Below are positions 52,150 through 64,000 of a DNA stretch of 64,000 nucleotides, piece by piece. This DNA is from Saccharina japonica (Eukaryota; Sar; Phaeophyceae; Laminariales; Laminariaceae), in NCBI GenBank assembly GCA_008828725.1, contig MEHQ01003150.1, forward strand, positions 237,935 to 301,934, given 5' to 3'. Position 1 is the first letter of the stretch; each line of letters opens with the position of its first letter. The position numbers and the translations under genes were made by a program. The notes beneath the pieces are model-generated. The model was given only the letters and a program-made list of their open reading frames with translations. It was not told where the DNA came from and made no database searches.

Positions 52150-52432
52150 GGCCAGACTTGTGCTACGATAGGCGTAGCATTTGTTTTTTGTGGTTGAAAT
52201 TGGTTTCTGAATGACGAGGATCCTCAACCCAAAAATGGCGGAGTTTCATTGTTGTGTGGCAATAGTTTTTACCTGTTTACCCTGGGAGGTTCATGGGGTA
52301 TGTATAGCACTTTTATTTTCCCCCCAATATCGGTTTTTGATGTAGTATTAGTACAGAGCTCCTCAAGGGACGAGCGCCAGAAAAAAAACAATGGTTGGTG
52401 CACCTCCACCGTAGGATGTGTCGCCACGGAAT
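52150..52432 (+). mobile_element. MITE family 1, copy 4
   Basis: Left end CTTGTGCTACGATAGGCGTAG; right end GGTGCACCTCCACCGTAGGA, TGTGTCGCC. Internal landmarks GTTTCTGAATGACGAGGATC, CTCAACCCAAAAATGGCGG and GTACAGAGCTCCTCAAGGGA. Confidence 0.65.
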
Positions 52433-52846
52433 TTTTTATCGGGTTGAGTATTTATACGTACGGTATCTTTGTATCGCGCAGGGGGGGGGCAAAAAGGCCC
52501 GAGATCTTTTTCCAGTGTAGTAATAAACGCCCCGGGTGTTTCTTTACGCGCGTCCAAATCACAACACCCCGGGGGGGATTGACTACCATTATTGGTACGG
52601 TAACACTACAGTACGTACAACACCTCCATCGCTAGGAACGGAACGAACGACCAAGAACAGCCTCGTTCCGTTCCTTTTGTTCCCATGCACCTTGGAGAGG
52701 GGGTTAAGACACGCCCTCGTACGAATATACGCACATAGTACCTCCTCCACCGAACGTCATCACAGTCTCAATCTAAACTTATTTTTGTCGTGTATAAGCT
52801 CTCACACGAACTACGAGGGGTCTGCAGTCTGGACATAAAGCACAAG

Positions 52847-52891
<45 letters not shown>

Positions 52892-53218
52892 GTTGTGTGT
52901 GGTGATTTCGGAGATGCTAGCCCCACCTATTAATAGGTTGTTGAGGTATGATGAATTACGGTTCGAGATACCGTTACAAAATATCATCGGTTTCGGTTTT
53001 GTTTTTCCAGATCTATCTGTCTGTATCTGTATCCTGATATCCTGATATCCTGGTATCCTGATACCCTCTGGTATCCTGGTATCCTGGTATCCTGGCATAT
53101 GCCGATCTCTATTAATAAGTACTGGCTCAAATCTTCCACGAGCACGCACACACACCAGGGCACGCACGCACGCACGCTGCACGTGGTGGTATACTACTGC
53201 AATCTCTTGATCCTAATC
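52433..53218. other. Upstream of the 53219 gene; microsatellites
   Basis: Contains (GCCT)11 at 52846-52890 and a ~9-bp minisatellite (CCTGGTATC/CCTGATATC, about seven units) at 53036-53096. No other gene seen. Confidence 0.6.
52634..52726. repeat. Short repeat with partner at 57947
   Basis: GGAACGGAACGAACGACCAA, CTCGTTCCGTTCC and, about 45 bases later, GTTAAGACACGCCCTC match 57947-58031. The first two words are inverted relative to each other, so the left part can fold. Confidence 0.6.
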
Positions 53219-56189
53219 ATGTCGTCGGGCCCACAGGCTTCGGTGGTTGCTCCCCATCATGATGCTGCTGCCCCTGCGGCTTCGACGCCAGCCACCACCG
53301 CCACCGCCGCTGTGGCGCACGAGTCGGCAAGCGAGAGGCGCAAACCTGGACTCAGCAGCGTCGCGAACACGGCAAATCAGATACTGTTCAAGGTTCGTTC
53401 GTTTTACGAGTATATACGAGTATGCCCTGACTCTTGTTGGACTCAGATTATGCGTACTCGTATGGTACATACAGTAAGAGAGTACGAGTACGTATCAGCA
53501 GTGCGGGCTCGGGGTGACACATACTACTGTACCTTCAGTACTTCCCTACTGTATTCAGTAGTATTACGGTAGCCCGGGTGGTCTTGCAGTTAAACACGAA
53601 GACAGCTACTCATAAGGTGGATAGGGTCCTCATACACCGTAAATATTTGGCCTGCAGGGTGGGATCTATATGTGCCATATGAATCTTCGCACGACGTATA
53701 TTAACACAAGAATGTAGGATCTACAGTCAGTCATAGATGATCTACAGTACAAGTCGATTGTGACCTGTCCAACACGAGCATTTCGCGCATGATGTGTGGT
53801 GAATAGAGGTGCATGCACCATGCGTGTCCAGCCGCTACAACGAAGTACCACTATGTACATAAATATAAGCCCTTTTGTATTCAATATTAATGTACAAAAG
53901 GTTCTTGTATTTATGGACATAGTGGTACGTAGTGAATATGCTCTGGTGAGGGCAATTCGTCTTGCCAGACTCGTCGCTTGATGTCTACGTGTATGCACTC
54001 TGTTTTTCTTGTGTCCGTCCGCCTTTTGTAAGAACGAGCTGTACACGAGCATGAAGCAGAAAACCATGGACCACGAGCTGATGGCGAGGCTCAACAGGGA
54101 GCGCCAGGAAGCGGAGAAGAGGAGGTTCGAGCAGGCCAAAATCAGCGTCAAGAGGCTGGAAACCAAACGAAAGGTGCAAGATAATGGTATCATTCAATGC
54201 GCCTAAATAGATGAGGTACTAGGGGAGAAGCACCGAGTTCGAGTGTTCTGTGGTTGGACACCGGTATCATATAGGGAAGTGCTGTATGGGAGGTGGGGGG
54301 TGCTCTCAGTCGTCGCAGGACCGATGCCAAGTGATCTGGGCCACGCCCCATACTGTCTGAGCGTCAACGTTTTCATTGTTAATGGGAAGGCCTTACAGTA
54401 CACACAGTAGTTCCTGCGAAATTCCTATCAAACATGATTTGGGAGATGTATGAAGAGTGTCTTGTTCGGCGTAGTACCTGGATGGCAAGATGCGACGGCT
54501 GCCCGCTCTCGCATACTGTTGTTCTCCCCATTTTGCAGCACTATTAGTTAATGATCTGTTATTTTTATGCGAATATAAAATATTGTTGCTCATAAGAAGT
54601 GCGGTGTAATTATTGAACCGCAACTTTATTGTACCACACCATTCTCTAAGATACCGCCTACCGCAGGAAACCACACCGGGTGGTGAAAAAGCGAAACTTG
54701 AAAAAAAAAAAAATGTATTCATATTACTCGTATATGTAAAATCGTATTGTTCCTGGCCATAAACCGAAAACCCCAACCCTATAGATACCCGGCAACCTCA
54801 ACGTCGAAGCCGGCCCTAAACCCCTCGACGACATGTCGTGTGGAAGCAACGGTTTGATGCCTTTATACGTTGTTGGCGTTTCTCGTGGGTTTCCAGGACT
54901 CATTCGTTCTTCTTGTTCGATGCGTGTTCGATACCAGCACACTCTGCTTCTTGTTCAATGCGTACCTAGCTGGTAGGTCATAGACTGCGTTGGACGGGGG
55001 CGCCTGCCTGACAAGCTGAATCTTATGGTCGCCTAAAAACAAGGTTGTAGACGTGGATATTTTGGACGTGTGCTACGGTTGGGGGGGGGGGTGCATCTAC
55101 CTACTATGAGCCTCACCACGTGAGGAGCTCTCTCTACCTCGCACAAACGAACGGCGCCGAGAAGAAATGTTCGGACAACCTGGTGTGCATACATAACACT
55201 ACAGAGCACGATCAACTAAACCTTAACTAAACTCAAGGAGAAAATGAAAGTGCACATCCCTATATACTCGTAGTGTGATCGAAACTCAAACGTTTACTGG
55301 GTTAGGCCGCAGGCACTTCAGGAGCCCTGTTGGCCAGAAGCGTTTGGACACCCTCCTCTACTGTACTATAATAGCGGTACTGTAGCATGGCTCGATGTTT
55401 CTCTTGCGGCGGTGGAAAAGCTTTCCCCCTATGACGTTCTCGCGAAGAAAGCGACTCGTCTACAGCTAACTCCATACCCACACCCCTGAACCCAGGAAAC
55501 GGAAACGGGGCCACCATCGCTGCACACCGACTACTGTAGGTAGATATTCTCATGTCAACAACAAACCTAGAGGAGAAGAGTTACAGTGACCTCATATGCA
55601 TTTTGTGCAGTTGGCGATGTTCCCAGATCTCTGTGTTTCCTGTTACCGTTGTTCGAGTGAACACATTAATGCCTGCACATCAATAGTAAACCCGTGGATA
55701 CGCCAAAGGACGGTCCCCAGACGCCACACCCCGCTCGCTCTCTCCCTTCCGCTCCCTTCCGTTCTCTCGAAACAGATTATCATCGGGATTGGCGACATGG
55801 CCGGTCCGCCGGGGTGCGACCCCAACCTCTACTCTCCGCCTTCCATCGCCGTGGATCTGGCGCCTCATGACACCATCCGAGACGTCAAAAAGAAGGTCAT
55901 AATCGCGGCATCGTGGACAGACGAACTTCCCGATGACTTCGGCCTCTACGACGACATCTCCGAGGAGCCCCTGAAGGACGCCATGATCGTAGACCTAGCG
56001 CTGGCCCCCGGCAAGCTGGGGTCTGCGGGCAAGGGGGCTAGCGGCGTGGGGGGGGGTAGACATGGTGCTGCTGGAGGTGGTGGCGGGGGGGGAGGGGGAG
56101 GGGGGCTGGGTGGGAGCCGTCACCCTTCTCTGATGATGAGGTTGCCACGGCCGTACATCGGGATGCTGTGGGCGGCAAGACTGAAATAG
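53219..56189 (+). CDS. Small three-exon gene of unknown function, possible ubiquitin-like segment
   Basis: Exon 1 (53219-53392, 58 codons) starts MSSGPQASVVAPHHDAAAPA, is Ala/Thr-rich and ends ANTANQILFK before GTTCGT. Exon 2 (54033-54173, 47 codons) encodes a charged coiled coil (MDHELMARLNRERQEAEKRR, FEQAKISVKRLETKRK) before GTGCAA. Exon 3 (55776-56189, 137 codons and stop) begins IIIGIGDMAGPPG and contains SIAVDLAPHDTIRDVKKKVI followed by an acidic stretch, reminiscent of a ubiquitin-like beta-grasp, then a long Gly run and a basic tail. All junctions are phase 0 with plausible acceptors (CCTTTTGTAAG; GTTCTCTCGAAACAG). I chose the ATG at 53219 because it starts the coding-like part after a non-coding microsatellite region. 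I recognise no family. Exon 3 could instead belong to a separate gene, and the 1.6-kb second intron may hide another exon. Confidence 0.5.
53845..53928. mobile_element. 84-bp hairpin MITE in intron 1
   Basis: GTACCACTATGTACATAAAT and ATTTATGGACATAGTGGTAC are inverted repeats, continued by CCTTTTGTA/TACAAAAGG around an 11-base loop. It lies in the 640-nt intron between exons 1 and 2. Confidence 0.65.
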
Positions 56190-57029
56190 AGGTTTCTATA
56201 ATATTATTTTGTGTGTGATTGTTGTGTGCCCCGAGAGCGGGGGCGGGGGCATCTCGTTAGCTTGCAACCTTGCGGCTTTTTATGCGCAGTGTTAAGTGCG
56301 CGCTTCTGTGTGTGCGATGTATATGATGCGCGCATATGCGTTCATGTGCCTGCGTGTGCGTGCATGTGTGTGTGCAGTATAGGAAGGTGGCATGCGATTT
56401 GTCTTGAAACATTTTTTTCGGTGGGGCGGGGGGCACCTTTGACCCTGCCTGGGTGATTGTGACGGGAAGGGGCCCTTACCTGAGGGCCTACTAGATAACA
56501 AATCAGCAGTCCCACTGGCAGTACTCCATGCACGCATACTTTTACCGAAGGCTTATGCCATGGGAGTTTCCCATCGGGTGTGCACGCACACATTGTTTTG
56601 TTTCAGACTCGGTGTTTGAACGATGTCAAATATCTACACGTTAGGAAGCTACCGCACGAACAATTTGGTTTCCCCTGCAACGCTAGCCGCGGCGAAGTTG
56701 CGGAAAATCGAGTTGTGGGAGTAAAAATAAAGCGATGACGATGATGATGATGATGATGAGGGCTACGTTCACCGCAGTTGCTCTCTGCTATACCTGGAGT
56801 ATCCACGGCTTGCTAGGTAGTTTTTCGAGGAGTCTGTTGAGCTCCCGACAGACGTATGCCGCGTTCTCGTTTTGTGTATCCTCAACTAAATGCAAGGAGT
56901 CCAGCGAGGGCCTGGCGAGCCGCGATACTCGCCACACACGAAGTACATCATCACAAGGCATCCGCTACCGACCATGAAAGGCCCCGACCGCTGTACGCCA
57001 TCCATCATGTACGTGTCGCAGCTCAGACT
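56190..57029. other. No recognisable gene; (GAT)n at about 56735-56759
   Basis: G-rich, then TGTGTGCG-rich sequence; a GAT/ATG trinucleotide run. Open frames lack domains. Confidence 0.45.
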
Positions 57030-57345
57030 CACATGCTATCATACTGTAGAGGTGCACATTTTTGTTTCTGAGGGTGGGGGTGGTCACTTACTTGAAGACC
57101 TCTGTACCTTGCCCGCAAAAAAAAAACTGTTTCGGGAGGAAAATAAAAGTGCTACTACGAGTATATGTACCCGATGAACACTAGAGTACCATGGCCCCAA
57201 GTATACAACGAAAACGATTTCATCGCAAGAATGAAATTCCGACGAGATTGGGTTAAGGAGCCTTTAATAGATCATTCAGAAACCGTTTCAGCCAAAAAAA
57301 GGTAAAATACCGTATACTCGTACCTCTATCTATCGTGGCACGCGT
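57030..57345 (-). mobile_element. MITE family 1, copy 5
   Basis: On the minus strand it runs from GACGCGTGCCACGATAGATA to CACCTCTACAGTATGATAGC. Landmarks TTTTTGGCTGAAACGG, TTTCTGAATGATCTATTAAA, GGCTCCTTAACCCAAT and GGTACAGAGGTCTTCAAGTA. It is the copy closest in sequence to the one at 39748. Confidence 0.65.
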
Positions 57346-60300
57346 CAGCAGAAGAACCGAACGGCCCGCTTGGAACGATATGTATGGCAGTTGATTGGTG
57401 CTGGAAGCGTTGCACATGTGCAACTAACTGGTTGTGACATTTGCTGGGAGGCCCACGAGGGTATGGGGCAAAAGGAGATGACATGGGAACACGCGATGGA
57501 GCACGCGTGCAGACGCCACAGGTCTCGCCTGCGGTAGGGGCCACGTAATGCGGCCATGGCCTGTACAGGAGGCTCACGAGGGAAAACTTCGGGTGGCGAA
57601 CGAGACTGTGGCGATAGATATCTAGCAAAAATGTTGGACCGATGTTCACTGAAGCACCAGGATACCTCGTCGAGCCGCGACGGCGATATGATAAACTTCT
57701 AGATTTGTCCCGAGGGTGCCACTTGGACGGCTCGCACTGCTTGGTCTGAGGCATGCCAGGCGCTCTATTTGCGTGTGAAGCTATCCTCTGTACCAGGAGC
57801 ACTCGCTGCCTGCGTGACGGCACCCCTGTCCTAGAGTCCAGCTGCACAGTCCCGAGGTAAATTTCATGGGTTGCTTTCTGTTGCGGTCTGTTCCAGGATC
57901 GGGTGCCTAGAAAGTCGATCAGATAGATACAGACCGCAAAAACAGCAAGGAATGGAACGAACGAAAGCGAATAATCTCGTTCCGTTCCAGTCAGTCAAAG
58001 CGGTCGAATGGAGTTAAGACACGCCCTCACACCCCCCCCCCTCCAAATTTATATACTAATGTTACTACCACCGTACCTCGTACATATTGAAAATACTATA
58101 AATAACTCACATGGTGCGTTCGAGTCCACAAATTACACCTCTGTACTATTTTATTACTATTATTATTATCCTTAACATCCGGCAATGTTGTAGCATTGAT
58201 AAGTCGTTCAGAAAATATGGAAAATGAGAAACCGACAATGTCCCAGGCTGTCGAGGCCATGCTCCAGACTACCAGCCACAAAAATACTACCTTATCATTA
58301 AATACCACCTTGTACGTACTATTCCGCCTGCGGCACATCATCAATACATACATGGATATGGATGGTATGCTTGGAATACGGAATAAGCGCTGCATATTGT
58401 CCAATATATGGAATATTAAAACGAACTGTAAATAAATGTAGTCGCCACCTGAATATAATATATACTGTAGTTATATATAAAACATAACTTTATATTATTA
58501 ATTATCGTAGTCCTTCGTCGCGGGTGGCCCGACCCTTCCCTCTCCCCACGGCTACATGGCCACAACGTCCAAGAAGAGAGAACTTGTTTGCACCACACAT
58601 ACGTACACATACATATAGGATAAACTTTGGCTTGTTGATCGTTGAGAATTGATTATTGATACCAGTTTATATTTTTTATATCACAAACCATCAGTGCCAT
58701 CCGACAAATATATCGTACTGGTATCATATACAGTAGCATGGGTGAGCTTCAACGTTGTGATCGCTCACAAGCACTCCGAATAATGGTACTTGTTATTGTT
58801 GCCTTGGCCATCCGACAATGTATGTGTAGCACGAGTTAGCTTCAGCGTTGATCACTCATAAGCACTCCGAAACAAGAAAACCTCAAAAAACAAAAAACGG
58901 AGCCCACTCTGCACGAAGTTTACTTCCTCCCTGCTGTGTACCTAGACTTCCGGCTTGAGCGTTGTCTACTCCTTTTCGTAATCGAGAGAAGGTGTTGTCA
59001 ACCTGAAGCCGTTACTGCTTGCTGTGTGGACTCAAACACTAAAATCTATGACGGGTTACGTATGGACAGCATGCTACCTCGGTCATACAGAGCCATGTAT
59101 AAGCCATAGGCCATATCAAACAACCTTATCTCAACCATATACATGAGCCCTAATAATAAGAATGGATGGATACATATCCCCCATTCATTGAGGAATCGTT
59201 CTTCGTTTTGTTGTGGTGTTTTATTGTTTTATTTGTCTTGGCCCTTGGCAACGTGTTTCATTTTGTGAGCCTCTATTAATAGCGCCACCCACCACTTTCG
59301 CGAGTTCGGATTCGAAAATTGGAAGAACCGATCCTGACACATTATTGGAGAGACAGATGCAAAAAAACAAAAAGTATGTGAAAAGTTATTACCTTTAATA
59401 ACACCCGAGCTTTAATAGTCGTAGTTCGTAGTTAATCGGATGCTCCGCGGATCACAAGAAAGGCAACGCTCAAATAAATAAATAAATTATACTGAATGGG
59501 AAGAATATATATGATTATTGTTCCTTTAGCCATCTCACAAGGTGCAGCGCTTAGTCCGACCATACCATCCACATATAAACTACTATAAAATACTGATGCT
59601 GTAACAGAATCCAACGAGACGTACCAGCAGGTACCAGGTATCGTATTGAAACAAATCTGTATATTGGTTGGTGTTTTATGTGTAATTTTGCATGGTACCA
59701 GGTATACTCTGAAGTATGGGATTTAGGAATCCAAACTCAGGTCTACTACTCGTACATACATGTGTATGTAGAACCACGACGTGACGTGTGTATGTATGTT
59801 GCTGCCGATGCGTATATAGTGTGTCGCCCTGCCACATTGACCACACGGCAGCAGTGTACTATGATGTGTTCCACCACACACAGCAGTACAGCAGCATACT
59901 ACTGCAGTCTCGTTCTGAGTCGGCGGGGGCGGGGGGGGGGGTAAGGGTTGGTTGCTCATTTGTTGATTGCCTTGTAATAATAGTATACTGTAGTCCAAGT
60001 GTAGTCACATAATTTATTTGACCATTGACCACACCACCGCCAACCAATCAATATATTGTTGCCACGCGGGCGGAGGAGGGGGCTACAACCAAAACCCGTG
60101 CGTGGGTGTGGGCCTGAGACTGGCTGTGGCCGGTCCTGGTTATTGTGGATGGCACAAGGACTTTGCCGCCTACCGCCGTGCGGTCATTTCGCTAATACTA
60201 CTACTTACTGCTGTATGTATTGGTCTTTACTTCGCATGCCAACGCACGCTCAATTCTGGCGCCACAGCACGGCAGAGCGGCAGCACACACACGCTGCAGC

Positions 60301-60520
60301 ACCACAGGCACATCGTATGCATACCCGCGATGTTTTCAAGTATAGGAGCCTTGTGCTGGGGCCGACACTAATACACGTATGCGGTGGGAGGGTAACACGT
60401 TACATACTATACACCCATACACACAGAAGTTTTAGTGTAAACTTAAAGCAGAAGTTTTAGTGTAAACTTCAAGCTGTAGTAGTAGTAAGTAGTAGTACAG
60501 TAACTTCAAGCTGTAGTAGT

Positions 60521-60570
<50 letters not shown>

Positions 60571-61208
60571 CTGGTACGAAAGAAAGTAAATCAATAACCA
60601 TGCGAAAATATCGTATTTACACCCATCCACCTATTATGATACTCACACTCATCCTGCCGGACCTGTACAGCAGTAGTCAGTACTAGCTAGTCAGTACCCT
60701 CGTGCACACCAGCTCGAACTACGAGATCTCTTAAGATACGAGTGCGTGAACCCATTTAGGACTGCAGTACCAAAAAGGGGACAAAATCACTTGGAATTAG
60801 AGTGAAGTATTAATATTTAGTTCGAGACAGTGCAGCTCTCAGATATGTTGTTGGTGCTTGCACGGCTCCGTGTTTGCAAAAAAAGGCGTGGGGTGTACTT
60901 CGCTGGCCACTTCTGCACCGCTCTTTTTTTGGCTTCTTGTATGTGGCTGTTTGATGGGTGGATCAGTGGGTGGATCAGGGTGGATAGTTTTTTTTCACTC
61001 TTTTGCGTTCTTTTTTTCAATTTACTGATGATATCCTTCATGCCCCCCCCCCCCGACACACTCTCATGACGTCTTTTTGGGTTTTTTTCGTTGTGCCACC
61101 CGGACGGTGTGATGCGTATAATACACAGCCAGACTTGAGCCAGACCACATACATACTCTGTTGTGACTACCTCGGGTACTCGTACTGCTACACATCTCTT
61201 TTGTACTA
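57346..61208. other. No convincing gene; several small repeats
   Basis: A 173-codon minus frame (57326-57847) overlaps the MITE end and has no domain. 57947-58031 is the partner of 52634. 58.1-59.7 kb is A/T-rich. 59930-60036 holds a G-run (59930-59941) followed by TGCTCATTTGTTGATTGCCT and, after a ~40-bp interruption, TTTGACCATTGACC, probably a disrupted LINE tip. 60522-60569 is (AGT)16. Confidence 0.45.
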
Positions 61209-61381
61209 CAGTAGAGGACACCTAATAAGAAACAGGAAATCTGGCCCAGGCTGGATTTCTTACTTGTGAGGGGGTGCTTTGTACACTTATTTCAAGATAA
61301 CGACTCCAGAATTTCTTATTTTCCTCGAAATCTCAACCTGGCTTTCTTATTAGCTTGTTTCTTATTAGGTGTCCTGTACTG
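61209..61381. mobile_element. 173-bp Tc1/mariner-like MITE
   Basis: The ends CAGTAGAGGACACCTAATAA and TTATTAGGTGTCCTGTACTG are inverted repeats with one mismatch, and each is flanked by TA (61207-61208, 61382-61383). Short sub-terminal words (GAAATCTGG / CCTGGCTTTC) continue the pairing weakly. No coding capacity. Confidence 0.7.
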
Positions 61382-61383
61382 TA

Positions 61384-64000
61384 CTGCTGTGCTGTACTGC
61401 TGCAGCTCACATAATTAAAATTGATACTACTGCTGTGTTCTGTGGGTGTTATAGCTGCTGCAGCCTTCAGGTTCTCGTTGTGTTTCGATCACGCACAGCA
61501 GTCAGGTACCACTATTAATACTATTATTCTGTTATTCATGAATAGACTACGACTGGAAAACAAGCCAGAAGGGAGGCATCCGCCAATCGGGGTCCTGCTA
61601 ATAAGATCATGGTCAGTTTCATGAGAGCTGCTGTGTACGAACGTACCAGGTATATACCAGCTACCACTATTTCGTGCAGACACCTCACAGCAGTACGAGC
61701 TGTACAGGTACCACACAGGATATGTACCAGGATACACAACGTGTGTATGCTGCTGTTGGTTCTGGCTGGTGTTTGCTGTGGCATCAACCATCCATATGAA
61801 AGTCCAACGTACAAAAGATTAAAAAACTTCAAAATGAAGAATATTATAAAAACCAGTACCGGTATTATTATCCGCCGCACCAACTTCGAATATGACAGTC
61901 CCGTGTGATACGAGGACTGGACTCAGTTTTTTCGGTTTACAAATTACTTCAAAATAGTGAAGGATTAGGATTTTTCCCTTTGGTTTATTATTGATCTCTG
62001 TTCTACGAAGACCGGAGTATACCCTCGCCACGCCCAAGGTAGCGAGAGCAGCATATACAGCAGCAGCGCGGCGGAGAGAGCAGGGGGGGAGCGCTGTCGT
62101 CGCTGCAGGCTGCGAGAGACGCACGAAGTCTCCGGCTGGGTGGAAAGCGAGCGAGCGAGTGAGCACCCAACCAGCTTTTCTCCTGGGTGCCTGCATATCG
62201 AGGTGAGTTTTGGCGAGATAATTGGAGTTGTTGGTGATTTCCTGCACGAGGTGGTTTTCGGGCGAGCTCTTTTACAGCAGTATCATACCGGCATATCTCA
62301 AGACACAGGCAAGCAGGCAAGCAAAGAGACCAACCGCAGTCAGTCCTTGATACGGAACATATTCTGCGGCTGCCTCGCCGCCGGACACAAACAAGCCTGT
62401 GGGTGCTTGCGTCTCGCGTTGCTAGTGTGGGCGTGCATCCTATCCCCGTCGTGTGAAGCAGTATACAGTCGGAGGAACTGCTGTGGTGCATCGGATTTTA
62501 TGGCTGTGTTTTCTTTTCCTTCGCGTATCTCCTTTTCGGGGCAAACCTGTCACCCTCTTTGAACAGGGGGGTGGACCAAGCGAGGACGACAGGATACGGA
62601 GCAGCAACGACCCCTTGCCTTCGGCTGCAGGTGCGGCCTACGTGATACGGCAGTAGCGTATACGTTGTTGCTCAGCATCAGAAGCCGGGGTGTCATGTGG
62701 AATATACGGCAGTACCGCAAGCAGTTTCTGCAAGTTTTGGACGTTAGTTTGTACTTCGAAGTATATCATACCGGTACACGCTACCCGTACATATACGCAA
62801 TGTACGTACCGTAAATCACGCGAGAAGCTGCGGGCTATTTAAACGTGACCGCCCGTGCCCAGGCCCGACTTAGATTGGCTCGGGTTGGCTTGCAGATGCC
62901 GGGACCGCGAGCCTGCATAGAGGTAGCCCCTTGTATTTACAGTCAGCCTCACGGCTATCTATCTATATGGGGTGACGTTGGGTGGGTTTTGTCTTCCACA
63001 CTGCAACATCCTTTGAACCGACACACCGCACCACCAGCAGGGTTTTTTACATTTTTCTTCTCAAAAGTACACAACAAGCTGTATACCGGTATGGTACCGG
63101 TATTTCCCGAACAAAATGAGTGCGTGTATATACGTACGTACGCATTGTTTGTGAAAGAACGTGTGTGGTGTGTTCTGTTTTTGCTTTGCTTCCCGGCGGC
63201 TGCTAAAAATGGCACCGGCGACGCGGGATAAACTAAACGCAGGCGGCGGCGGCGGGCGGTGGCGGCCCAGTGCAAGAGAAAAAAGAGGCACCAGAAGCTA
63301 GAAGATGCGCGGCGGGCAAGACGAACGGGCAGGCCGAGGACGAACGGTGCGATTTCATGGTATTGTGCCTGGTACATATTATACCTGGTACAGGATCATA
63401 ATAGTAGAATGATCACACACAGCAGCAGTAGAGAAGCACACACTCGAAAACCATCGCCGGCGGTCGGTGATGATGTGATGTGCAAACGAAACGGCATACC
63501 AGGTTGCCAGGTATATGATTATGCCGTTCGTTGTTCGTTCTGGCCTTAGGTTGCGGAGCGTTTTCAGTCAAAGCTGTCAACCTACAACGGAAACACACCT
63601 GTGACCTGTGACGGCTCTTTTTGACGGGCATGGCTGGGGCATGTAAAAGCAGAGGACATTCTGCTGACAGATTGTTATTTCATTCGACGGCATGCGATGT
63701 GAAATAATATTTTATCATATCATATTGTATGATAATGATATGTACTACGAGAATACTGGTGTATATACTTGGTTTATATATATTACGGGGGGGCATCAGA
63801 TAATAATCAGAACATCAGAACCCACGCACGATGAACCCAAAGACCATGTATCTCGAGTGTATCTCCCTATATTTGGTTTTGATCGTTACTCTTGTGTTCC
63901 ACGCCAACCTACCCCAGCAAGAAACGCCTATACTCGTATATACATAATATGAGCAAGAACCTTACTGAAGTACGTAGTTGTGACACCATCCGTGAACAAT
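61384..64000. other. No convincing gene
   Basis: Frames of up to 162 codons occur on both strands around 61990-62560, but they overlap and lack domains. 63240-63345 encodes a short very basic stretch (CKRKKRHQKLEDARRARRTG), which is too little to call. Confidence 0.35.

Noticed and set aside
52846..53096. Regular short repeats that might suggest a CRISPR-like array
   Set aside because: Plain (GCCT)n microsatellite and 9-bp minisatellite with no unique spacers; the host is eukaryotic.
57346..57847. 173-codon minus frame
   Set aside because: It runs into the end of a MITE and has no recognisable motif.
62003..62562. Frames of 140-162 codons on opposite strands
   Set aside because: They overlap antisense, contain no known domain and no matching splice sites.

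Overview
The window looks like nuclear DNA of an intron-rich eukaryote. My best guess is a brown alga (Ectocarpus-like stramenopile), for two reasons: kinesin-light-chain-type TPR repeats are each carried on their own 126-nt exon, as described for repeat-protein genes of Ectocarpus, and the surrounding DNA is gene-poor and rich in MITEs. This is an inference from architecture, not from a database match. No rRNA, convincing tRNA, CRISPR array or bacterial-type operon is visible.

Layout. 1-9.2 kb: mostly non-coding repeats (AGATCCGTTGG units, a GAAGCTTCC palindrome array, a CGGCGAA motif field) with one decayed coiled-coil coding stretch. 9.2-10.6 kb: tRNA-related SINE copies and a small membrane/coiled-coil gene (minus strand) broken by a frameshift. 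11-14 kb: a CTG-rich tandem duplication and diverged repeats. 14.3-25.3 kb: a 2.3-kb segment present twice at near identity (14324-16653 and 22677-25254), flanking an orphan condensin-G-like HEAT exon, a hAT-like MITE with a clean 8-bp target duplication, and a 5'-truncated LINE bounded by C-runs. 25-32 kb: mainly repeats, including a 762-bp perfect-end fold-back element.

32.2-51.1 kb is the main gene: an N-terminal RelA/SpoT-like nucleotidyltransferase-type domain (two exons), a linker exon, then at least 14 recognisable TPR exons. Almost all are 126 nt, start with a Gly codon and are phase 0 at both ends, and the last carries the stop codon. Between them lie at least eight decayed TPR exons. 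A young LTR retroelement with no recognisable gag-pol (42449-46800, 5-bp target duplication, LTRs differing by one substitution plus microsatellite length) sits 16 nt before one TPR exon.

53.2-56.2 kb: a small three-exon gene of unknown function (low-complexity N-terminus, coiled coil, possible ubiquitin-like segment, glycine-rich tail). 56.2-64 kb: no convincing gene; MITEs and microsatellites.

The TPR locus is the most interesting part. Its symmetric phase-0 exons can be duplicated, lost or skipped without changing frame. The window shows every stage of that process: intact exons, exon-plus-intron duplicates, frameshifted exons, decayed exons and a fresh transposon next to a splice site.
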